In this document: positions 1 through 11,800 of the stretch, piece by piece
How positions within the stretch are numbered: the first letter of the stretch is position 1
Layout of the letters: every line of letters starts with the position of its first letter
Source: Volvox africanus
Taxonomy: Eukaryota > Chlorophyta > Chlorophyceae > Chlamydomonadales > Volvocaceae
Assembly (NCBI GenBank): GCA_030268105.1
Contig: BSDZ01000028.1
Coordinates: 706,001 to 770,000 of the forward strand
DNA length: 64,000 nt
Reading direction: 5' to 3'
Made by a program: the position numbers and the translations under genes
The notes under the pieces: generated by a model
Database searches by the model: none
Seen by the model: only the letters and a program-made list of their open reading frames with translations
What the model was told of the DNA's origin: nothing

Positions 1-223
1 ATAGATACATACATACATACACACACATACATACATACAGATAGATAGGTAGATACACACACAGATGCGTTTATTTACAGACTTCATCATTCGGTGCCTT
101 TCTTTTGTTATGCATCATCATTCATTGCTTTATTCATATATAGATATACATACATGTATATACACATCATGCGACATCATGTGCGTGTGTGATTATGGTG
201 TACACCGGCCTGCCCTCATACAG

Positions 224-1233
224 GTTGCACTATTTTCAGTGTTCAGTATGGTCAGGATTGCCATTGTGGTTTTAACCTCTCAGCGGCAATAAGCTTGGGG
301 CCGTCAACCGTTTGTAACATGGCTTGCACGGGAAACGTGTCCCAGACATGTGGCGGCCTGTTTTCTAATTTCATCTACACATGTAAGTTGATGCGGTAGT
401 GACGTCTGTGTACGTACACATATCATCGTATCCAAGGTATGCGATATTATTTATTGTCTCAATTAGCAGATAACGTTTTACGTTGTCAAGCAGTAGATTT
501 ACAACAAAAAGAACTCATGAATACACAAGATAACATGAAGAATAAAAAAAGAAATTTAAAAACATCATTAAGGCTCATTAGGGAGCCAAAAGATCTTCAT
601 GTATGTGTCCCTGCGTGTATGCTTACATACATGTTCATGCATAAATACATACATAGCCACGCATATGGACATTTTTATGCGCTCGTTGTGTGCTTGCAGG
701 ATAGATAGATAAATTGATGTTGTCGCTCACGTGTACGTTTGGGCATAACATAGCTATAGCCCATCCATCGTACGTGTAGTAGCCTGGGATGTCTACGGGT
801 GATATCCGAAACCGGCCGTGTATGGGCATCTTAAGATTGGGCTTTTGCGTGGGCGGATATGACAGAGATGCAAACATCGGAAGGCGATGAGTGACATCTG
901 GTGTGGTTTTGAGTGGCGGCCCCTCCTGATGTCAGGTTTGGGCGAGGGCAATTGACATGTCGGTGGGAATGAGGCGGCAGGCCCCATCACCTGGCCGTGC
1001 GGGATCGAATCTGGCTTATTATGGTACTTCTGCATCCAGTCTCCCAAGAGTCCCAATCACATGACCCATATTATATGTATATATATATATATATATACAC
1101 ATATGTGTGTACGTACATATATATGTATATACACATATATACACATACATATACATATACACGTGGATCGAATCTGGCTTATTATGGTACTTCTGCATCC
1201 AGTCTCCCAAGAGTCCCAATCACATGACCCATA

Positions 1234-1275
<42 letters not shown>

Positions 1276-2850
1276 GTGTGTACGTACATATATATGTATA
1301 TACACATATATACACATACATATACATATACACGTGGGATCAAGTGGGACCACAACATCCCATCCTAGCCATAGTTGGCACGCAAATGCGGTGTGCAGAT
1401 CCGGTTGACATCACCAACCATGGAGCAGCAAGAACAGAGCAGGGGCTTTAGGGCAGGAGTTTTGAGGAGGAGGTTCTGTGGGAGGAAAGGGGGAGAGTGA
1501 GGGAGGTAGAGACAAGGAGAGGACGGTCTAGATCTTGAGGAGGGGAAGGGAGAGGGTGGAGGGTTTCGTGGCTAGAGGTTCCTGTGTCCAGGCTTCGGGG
1601 CCTTAGGGTTTTAGGGGGGTTCAGCGAGAGAGGTCTTTCCTTGTTGTGCAGTTCAGGTGTCTGCGGGGCCAGCTTTGGGTGGGGCCGGAAGGCTTTCTAG
1701 GGGGGCGCCAGTTCGGCTTGTCATCCCCCCCTCCGCCTCTTGTTGGGTTCTTCTGGCTTGGCTGTGGAAGGGTGTGCTTTCCTGCTGGTGCTTCTCCTCT
1801 GAGGGGAACTGAGTGTGTCTGCCAGGCTCCTGTCTAGTCAGTGTCGGGTTAGAGGAGAGGTTTCCCCGTCCTTTGAGCAGCTAGGTGTCCCCCGTTTTCT
1901 GTTGGGCCTTCCTGTGGTTTCTTGGTAGCCCTGAGTGCTCTGTGAGTGGCCAGGCGAGAGCCTATGAGGGCTCGCTGGCCCTAGTGAGAGGGGGAGCACG
2001 TGGCAGGACAGACAGACAAAGCCACGTGTTCCTCCCCTGCGCTGTGGCTCGGTCCGGTCAGGACCCCCGGTGCTCGTCTTTGAAGGGCGAGTCGCCCACA
2101 GTGTAACACCCAAATATACACGCACACCTTAAACACATCGCTCGTTCTTAATGTATGCCTTGCTGGTGTATATGATGAGGGTGTGTGTGTGTTCTTGCCT
2201 GCCTGCAGTTACAAGCCTACCGCCCTCACCAAGCCCACCACCCTTAAGGCCGCCGAACCCACCTCCAAGTCCACCCAGCAACATCCCACTAGGTAATAAA
2301 TTGACCTCGCTTGCTCGACTCATCCGCTGCTGCCAAGCGCAGGGCCGTCCCAGCCCCCATCCCCTTATAATATGCACCATGCTTGCTTCGACTGGCGTCA
2401 TCTTTCATCATCTTTGATTATAAATAATTATTTCATTTACACAATATATAATTATGTATATTGAATATACTTATGCATATTAAATACTTAATACTATATA
2501 GAGAGAGATATAGATACACAGATAACTATATTGGTTGTATTGCGTTTTTTATATGTGGCGGAATCAACAGCAGCAGCACGCCTCGATCTCGAATTTGGAT
2601 GTTATTTGTTGCCCCTTGCTCGGATGTCATTCAGAATGCAGTCCTGGTCAGAAAGGCTATTACTCTCACCCCGTCAATATATCAGCCTATCTTCCTGCTT
2701 ATCGTGTATGTTATTGTATATATGCAGCCAAGTTCTACCCGCTAGGTTGCTATAAGGATACGTCAGATTATACCCGGCTGATCCCGTTCATCAGAAAGGA
2801 TACAACCCGGATGACGCCTGAGTTTTGTGCTTCGCTGGCGCAGGCTGCTG
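224..2850 (+). CDS. Array unit 1: exons c, a, b (long unit with LINE fragment)
   Basis: Exon c is 224-382, exon a 2209-2292 and exon b 2728-2850. Exon c completes a WSC domain whose first half lies before the window. The c-a intron (383-2208) is enlarged by a 163-bp internal duplication and a 779-bp 5'-truncated LINE. Exon b here is followed by the damaged exon c of unit 2, so this is the one WSC domain in the window that cannot be completed normally. Intron alleles: TATATAGAG in the a-b intron and AACCC in the b-c intron. Confidence 0.75.
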
Positions 2851-5800
2851 GTACGTAGAGCTGCATCGAGCCCGGAGCCGTTAGCCGTTGACTGACGAAT
2901 TATCCATGATGCATGTGGTGTGTGCGTATGTTATAGATAGATGGATGGATGGGTGGATGGATGGATAGATGGATGGATGGATAGATAATATATCGCAATA
3001 AGAGTCTGTGTTGCCTTCGATAAGCCGGAAAGAAAGCAGGGTCCCCAATATCTGTGTTGTGCAAGTGCCTTAGGCATGTAGCGGTTTGCAGGCACACACA
3101 CAGACACTGTGGACAGAGTGCAGGATGCTTAATCCCTGAGCCCTAATACCCTAAAGCCTCTAAACTGTACCCTAAAGCCCTAAACTGTATAACCCTAAAA
3201 TCGTTAACTACAACTCCTAGTATACGTACACACGTTCCCATCTCCATATATGTCTGCAGTAGCCGTACATATATGAAAGGGTATTACACTGTGGGCGACT
3301 TGACCTGAAAGGACAAGCACCGGTGGCCCTGACTGGGCCGATCCACCGCGCAGGGGGGGGGGCACACGGCTTAGTCTGTTACTCATATGCACATGTACAT
3401 ATATACATGCATCATAGATGCGCATATGTATATGTGTGAACGTACATACACGTATAGACAGACAGATAGATACATACATACATACACACACATACATACA
3501 TACAGATAGATAGGTAGATACACACACAGATGCGTTTATTTACAGACATGCCTACAACTTGGGGCCGTCAACCGTTTGTAACATGGCTTGCACGGGAAAC
3601 GTGTCCCAGACATGTGGCGGCCTGTTTTCTAATTTCATCTACACATGTAAGTTGATGCGGTAGTGACGTCTGTGTACGTACACATATCATCGTATCCAAG
3701 GTATGCGATATTATTTATTGTCTCAATTAGCAGATAACGTTTTACGTTGTCAAGCAGTAGATTTACAACAAAAAGAACTCATGAATACACAAGATAACAT
3801 GAAGAATAAAAAAAGAAATTTAAAAACATCATTAAGGCTCATTAGGGAGCCAAAAGATCTTCATGTATGTGTCCCTGCGTGTATGCTTACATACATGTTC
3901 ATGCATAAATACATACATAGCCACGCATATGGACATTTTTATGCGCTCGTTGTGTGCTTGCAGGATAGATAGATAAATTGATGTTGTCGCTCACGTGTAC
4001 GTTTGGGCATAACATAGCTATAGCCCATCCATCGTACGTGTAGTAGCCTGGGATGTCTACGGGTGATATCCGAAACCGGCCGTGTATGGGCATCTTAAGA
4101 TTGGGCTTTTGCGTGGGCGGATATGACAGAGATGCAAACATCGGAAGGCGATGAGTGACATCTGGTGTGGTTTTGAGTGGCGGCCCCTCCTGATGTCAGG
4201 TTTGGGCGAGGGCAATTGACATGTCGGTGGGAATGAGGCGGCAGGCCCCATCACCTGGCCGTGCGGGATCGAATCTGGCTTATTATGGTACTTCTGCATC
4301 CAGTCTCCCAAGAGTCCCAATCACATGACCCATATTATATGTATATATATATATATATACACATATGTGTGTACGTACATATATATGTATATACACATAT
4401 ATACACATACATATACATATACACGTGGATCGAATCTGGCTTATTATGGTACTTCTGCATCCAGTCTCCCAAGAGTCCCAATCACATGACCCATATTATA
4501 TGTATATATATATATATATATACACATATGTGTGTACGTACATATATATGTATATACACATATATACACATACATATACATATACACGTGGGATCAAGTG
4601 GGACCACAACATCCCATCCTAGCCATAGTTGGCACGCAAATGCGGTGTGCAGATCCGGTTGACATCACCAACCATGGAGCAGCAAGAACAGAGCAGGGGC
4701 TTTAGGGCAGGAGTTTTGAGGAGGAGGTTCTGTGGGAGGAAAGGGGGAGAGTGAGGGAGGTAGAGACAAGGAGAGGACGGTCTAGATCTTGAGGAGGGGA
4801 ATGGAGAGGGTGGAGGGTTTCGTGGCTAGAGGTTCCTGTGTCCAGGCTTCGGGGCCTTAGGGTTTTAGGGGGGTTCAGCGAGAGAGGTCTTTCCTTGTTG
4901 TGCAGTTCAGGTGTCTGCGGGGCCAGCTTTGGGTGGGGCCGGAAGGCTTTCTAGGGGGGCGCCAGTTCGGCTTGTCATCCCCCCCTCCGCCTCTTGTTGG
5001 GTTCTTCTGGCTTGGCTGTGGAAGGGTGTGCTTTCCTGCTGGTGCTTCTCCTCTGAGGGGAACTGAGTGTGTCTGCCAGGCTCCTGTCTAGTCAGTGTCG
5101 GGTTAGAGGAGAGGTTTCCCCGTCCTTTGAGCAGCTAGGTGTCCCCCGTTTTCTGTTGGGCCTTCCTGTGGTTTCTTGGTAGCCCTGAGTGCTCTGTGAG
5201 TGGCCAGGCGAGAGCCTATGAGGGCTCGCTGGCCCTAGTGAGAGGGGGAGCACGTGGCAGGACAGACAGACAAAGCCACGTGTTCCTCCCCTGCGCTGTG
5301 GCTCGGTCCGGTCAGGACCCCCGGTGCTCGTCTTTGAAGGGCGAGTCGCCCACAGTGTAACACCCAAATATACACGCACACCTTAAACACATCGCTCGTT
5401 CTTAATGTATGCCTTGCTGGTGTATATGATGAGGGTGTGTGTGTGTTCTTGCCTGCCTGCAGTTACAAGCCTACCGCCCTCACCAAGCCCACCACCCTTA
5501 AGGCCGCCGAACCCACCTCCAAGTCCACCCAGCAACATCCCACTAGGTAATAAATTGACCTCGCTTGCTCGACTCATCCGCTGCTGCCAAGCGCAGGGCC
5601 GTCCCAGCCCCCATCCCCTTATAATATGCACCATGCTTGCTTCGACTGGCGTCATCTTTCATCATCTTTGATTATAAATAATTATTTCATTTACACAATA
5701 TATAATTATGTATATTGAATATACTTATGCATATTAAATACTTAATACTATATAGAGAGAGATATAGATACACAGATAACTATATTGGTTGTATTGCGTT

Positions 5801-8800
5801 TTTTATATGTGGCGGAATCAACAGCAGCAGCACGCCTCGATCTCGAATTTGGATGTTATTTGTTGCCCCTTGCTCGGATGTCATTCAGAATGCAGTCCTG
5901 GTCAGAAAGGCTATTACTCTCACCCCGTCAATATATCAGCCTATCTTCCTGCTTATCGTGTATGTTATTGTATATATGCAGCCAAGTTCTACCCGCTAGG
6001 TTGCTATAAGGATACGTCAGATTATACCCGGCTGATCCCGTTCATCAGAAAGGATACAACCCGGATGACGCCTGAGTTTTGTGCTTCGCTGGCGCAGGCT
6101 GCTGGTACGTAGAGCTGCATCGAGCCCGGAGCCGTTAGCCGTTGACTGACGAATTATCCATGATGCATGTGGTGTGTGCGTATGTTATAGATAGATGGAT
6201 GGATGGGTGGATGGATGGATAGATGGATGGATGGATAGATAATATATCGCAATAAGAGTCTGTGTTGCCTTCGATAAGCCGGAAAGAAAGCAGGGTCCCC
6301 AATATCTGTGTTGTGCAAGTGCCTTAGGCATGTAGCGGTTTGCAGGCACACACACAGACACTGTGGACAGAGTGCAGGATGCTTAATCCCTGAGCCCTAA
6401 TACCCTAAAGCCTCTAAACTGTACCCTAAAGCCCTAAACTGTATAACCCTAAAATCGTTAACTACAACTCCTAGTATACGTACACACGTTCCCATCTCCA
6501 TATATGTCTGCAGTAGCCGTACATATATGAAAGGGTATTACACTGTGGGCGACTTGACCTGAAAGGACAAGCACCGGTGGCCCTGACTGGGCCGATCCAC
6601 CGCGCAGGGGGGGGGCACACGGCTTAGTCTGTTACTCATATGCACATGTACATATATACATGCATCATAGATGCGCATATGTATATGTGTGAACGTACAT
6701 ACACGTATAGACAGACAGATAGATACATACATACATACACACACATACATACATACAGATAGATAGGTAGATACACACACAGATGCGTTTATTTACAGAC
6801 TTCATCATTCGGTGCCTTTCTTTTGTTATGCATCATCATTCATTGCTTTATTCATATATAGATATACATACATGTATATACACATCATGCGACATCATGT
6901 GCGTGTGTGATTATGGTGTACACCGGCCTGCCCTCATACAGGTTGCACTATTTTCAGTGTTCAGTATGGTCAGGATTGCCATTGTGGTTTTAACCTCTCA
7001 GCGGCAATAAGCTTGGGGCCGTCAACCGTTTGTAACATGGCTTGCACGGGAAACGTGTCCCAGACATGTGGCGGCCTGTTTTCTAATTTCATCTACACAT
7101 GTAAGTTGATGCGGTAGTGACGTCTGTGTACGTACACATATCATCGTATCCAAGGTATGCGATATTATTTATTGTCTCAATTAGCAGATAACGTTTTACG
7201 TTGTCAAGCAGTAGATTTACAACAAAAAGAACTCATGAATACACAAGATAACATGAAGAATAAAAAAAGAAATTTAAAAACATCATTAAGGCTCATTAGG
7301 GAGCCAAAAGATCTTCATGTATGTGTCCCTGCGTGTATGCTTACATACATGTTCATGCATAAATACATACATAGCCACGCATATGGACATTTTTATGCGC
7401 TCGTTGTGTGCTTGCAGGATAGATAGATAAATTGATGTTGTCGCTCACGTGTACGTTTGGGCATAACATAGCTATAGCCCATCCATCGTACGTGTAGTAG
7501 CCTGGGATGTCTACGGGTGATATCCGAAACCGGCCGTGTATGGGCATCTTAAGATTGGGCTTTTGCGTGGGCGGATATGACAGAGATGCAAACATCGGAA
7601 GGCGATGAGTGACATCTGGTGTGGTTTTGAGTGGCGGCCCCTCCTGATGTCAGGTTTGGGCGAGGGCAATTGACATGTCGGTGGGAATGAGGCGGCAGGC
7701 CCCATCACCTGGCCGTGCGGGATCGAATCTGGCTTATTATGGTACTTCTGCATCCAGTCTCCCAAGAGTCCCAATCACATGACCCATATTATATGTATAT
7801 ATATATATATATACACATATGTGTGTACGTACATATATATGTATATACACATATATACACATACATATACATATACACGTGGATCGAATCTGGCTTATTA
7901 TGGTACTTCTGCATCCAGTCTCCCAAGAGTCCCAATCACATGACCCATATTATATGTATATATATATATATATATACACATATGTGTGTACGTACATATA
8001 TATGTATATACACATATATACACATACATATACATATACACGTGGGATCAAGTGGGACCACAACATCCCATCCTAGCCATAGTTGGCACGCAAATGCGGT
8101 GTGCAGATCCGGTTGACATCACCAACCATGGAGCAGCAAGAACAGAGCAGGGGCTTTAGGGCAGGAGTTTTGAGGAGGAGGTTCTGTGGGAGGAAAGGGG
8201 GAGAGTGAGGGAGGTAGAGACAAGGAGAGGACGGTCTAGATCTTGAGGAGGGGAAGGGAGAGGGTGGAGGGTTTCGTGGCTAGAGGTTCCTGTGTCCAGG
8301 CTTCGGGGCCTTAGGGTTTTAGGGGGGTTCAGCGAGAGAGGTCTTTCCTTGTTGTGCAGTTCAGGTGTCTGCGGGGCCAGCTTTGGGTGGGGCCGGAAGG
8401 CTTTCTAGGGGGGCGCCAGTTCGGCTTGTCATCCCCCCCTCCGCCTCTTGTTGGGTTCTTCTGGCTTGGCTGTGGAAGGGTGTGCTTTCCTGCTGGTGCT
8501 TCTCCTCTGAGGGGAACTGAGTGTGTCTGCCAGGCTCCTGTCTAGTCAGTGTCGGGTTAGAGGAGAGGTTTCCCCGTCCTTTGAGCAGCTAGGTGTCCCC
8601 CGTTTTCTGTTGGGCCTTCCTGTGGTTTCTTGGTAGCCCTGAGTGCTCTGTGAGTGGCCAGGCGAGAGCCTATGAGGGCTCGCTGGCCCTAGTGAGAGGG
8701 GGAGCACGTGGCAGGACAGACAGACAAAGCCACGTGTTCCCCCCCTGCGCTGTGGCTCGGTCCGGTCAGGACCCCCGGTGCTCGTCTTTGAAGGGCGAGT

Positions 8801-11800
8801 CGCCCACAGTGTAACACCCAAATATACACGCACACCTTAAACACATCGCTCGTTCTTAATGTATGCCTTGCTGGTGTATATGATGAGGGTGTGTGTGTGT
8901 TCTTGCCTGCCTGCAGTTACAAGCCTACCGCCCTCACCAAGCCCACCACCCTTAAGGCCGCCGAACCCACCTCCAAGTCCACCCAGCAACATCCCACTAG
9001 GTAATAAATTGACCTCGCTTGCTCGACTCATCCGCTGCTGCCAAGCGCAGGGCCGTCCCAGCCCCCATCCCCTTATAATATGCACCATGCTTGCTTCGAC
9101 TGGCGTCATCTTTCATCATCTTTGATTATAAATAATTATTTCATTTACACAATATATAATTATGTATATTGAATATACTTATGCATATTAAATACTTAAT
9201 ACTATATAGAGAGAGATATAGATACACAGATAACTATATTGGTTGTATTGCGTTTTTTATATGTGGCGGAATCAACAGCAGCAGCACGCCTCGATCTCGA
9301 ATTTGGATGTTATTTGTTGCCCCTTGCTCGGATGTCATTCAGAATGCAGTCCTGGTCAGAAAGGCTATTACTCTCACCCCGTCAATATATCAGCCTATCT
9401 TCCTGCTTATCGTGTATGTTATTGTATATATGCAGCCAAGTTCTACCCGCTAGGTTGCTATAAGGATACGTCAGATTATACCCGGCTGATCCCGTTCATC
9501 AGAAAGGATACAACCCGGATGACGCCTGAGTTTTGTGCTTCGCTGGCGCAGGCTGCTGGTACGTAGAGCTGCATCGAGCCCGGAGCCGTTAGCCGTTGAC
9601 TGACGAATTATCCATGATGCATGTGGTGTGTGCGTATGTTATAGATAGATGGATGGATGGGTGGATGGATGGATAGATGGATGGATGGATAGATAATATA
9701 TCGCAATAAGAGTCTGTGTTGCCTTCGATAAGCCGGAAAGAAAGCAGGGTCCCCAATATCTGTGTTGTGCAAGTGCCTTAGGCATGTAGCGGTTTGCAGG
9801 CACACACACAGACACTGTGGACAGAGTGCAGGATGCTTAATCCCTGAGCCCTAATACCCTAAAGCCTCTAAACTGTACCCTAAAGCCCTAAACTGTATAA
9901 CCCTAAAATCGTTAACTACAACTCCTAGTATACGTACACACGTTCCCATCTCCATATATGTCTGCAGTAGCCGTACATATATGAAAGGGTATTACACTGT
10001 GGGCGACTTGACCTGAAAGGACAAGCACCGGTGGCCCTGACTGGGCCGATCCACCGCGCAGGGGGGGGGGCACACGGCTTAGTCTGTTACTCATATGCAC
10101 ATGTACATATATACATGCATCATAGATGCGCATATGTATATGTGTGAACGTACATACACGTATAGACAGACAGATAGATACATACATACATACACACACA
10201 TACATACATACAGATAGATAGGTAGATACACACACAGATGCGTTTATTTACAGACTTCATCATTCGGTGCCTTTCTTTTGTTATGCATCATCATTCATTG
10301 CTTTATTCATATATAGATATACATACATGTATATACACATCATGCGACATCATGTGCGTGTGTGATTATGGTGTACACCGGCCTGCCCTCATACAGGTTG
10401 CACTATTTTCAGTGTTCAGTATGGTCAGGATTGCCATTGTGGTTTTAACCTCTCAGCGGCAATAAGCTTGGGGCCGTCAACCGTTTGTAACATGGCTTGC
10501 ACGGGAAACGTGTCCCAGACATGTGGCGGCCTGTTTTCTAATTTCATCTACACATGTAAGTTGATGCGGTAGTGACGTCTGTGTACGTACACATATCATC
10601 GTATCCAAGGTATGCGATATTATTTATTGTCTCAATTAGCAGATAACGTTTTACGTTGTCAAGCAGTAGATTTACAACAAAAAGAACTCATGAATACACA
10701 AGATAACATGAAGAATAAAAAAAGAAATTTAAAAACATCATTAAGGCTCATTAGGGAGCCAAAAGATCTTCATGTATGTGTCCCTGCGTGTATGCTTACA
10801 TACATGTTCATGCATAAATACATACATAGCCACGCATATGGACATTTTTATGCGCTCGTTGTGTGCTTGCAGGATAGATAGATAAATTGATGTTGTCGCT
10901 CACGTGTACGTTTGGGCATAACATAGCTATAGCCCATCCATCGTACGTGTAGTAGCCTGGGATGTCTACGGGTGATATCCGAAACCGGCCGTGTATGGGC
11001 ATCTTAAGATTGGGCTTTTGCGTGGGCGGATATGACAGAGATGCAAACATCGGAAGGCGATGAGTGACATCTGGTGTGGTTTTGAGTGGCGGCCCCTCCT
11101 GATGTCAGGTTTGGGCGAGGGCAATTGACATGTCGGTGGGAATGAGGCGGCAGGCCCCATCACCTGGCCGTGCGGGATCGAATCTGGCTTATTATGGTAC
11201 TTCTGCATCCAGTCTCCCAAGAGTCCCAATCACATGACCCATATTATATGTATATATATATATATACACATATGTGTGTACGTACATATATATGTATATA
11301 CACATATATACACATACATATACATATACACGCACACCTTAAACACATCGCTCGTTCTTAATGTATGCCTTGCTGGTGTATATGATGAGGGTGTGTGTGT
11401 GTTCTTGCCTGCCTGCAGTTACAAGCCTACCGCCCTCACCAAGCCCACCACCCTTAAGGCCGCCGAACCCACCTCCAAGTCCACCCAGCAACATCCCACT
11501 AGGTAATAAATTGACCTCGCTTGCTCGACTCATCCGCTGCTGCCAAGCGCAGGGCCGTCCCAGCCCCCATCCCCTTATAATATGCACCATGCTTGCTTCG
11601 ACTGGCGTCATCTTTCATCATCTTTGATTATAAATAATTATTTCATTTACACAATATATAATTATGTATATTGAATATACTTATGCATATTAAATACTTA
11701 ATACTATAGAGAGAGAGATATAGATACACAGATAACTATATTGGTTGTATTGCGTTTTTTATATGTGGCGGAATCAACAGCAGCAGCACGCCTCGATCTC

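Noticed and set aside
439..708. 89-codon open frame starting [12 protein letters not shown], repeated in every unit
   Set aside because: It lies wholly in the c-a intron, runs into microsatellite codons, and has no domain likeness. Repetition only reflects the array.
1061..1408. Long IYIYIH/YTHIY open frames on both strands
   Set aside because: Pure translations of the TA/CA microsatellite.
10562..10875. Extra exon using the CTTGCAG acceptor-like site just before 10873
   Set aside because: The following sequence (GATAGATAGATAAATTG) soon reaches a stop, no donor keeps the phase, and the c-a join already works without it.
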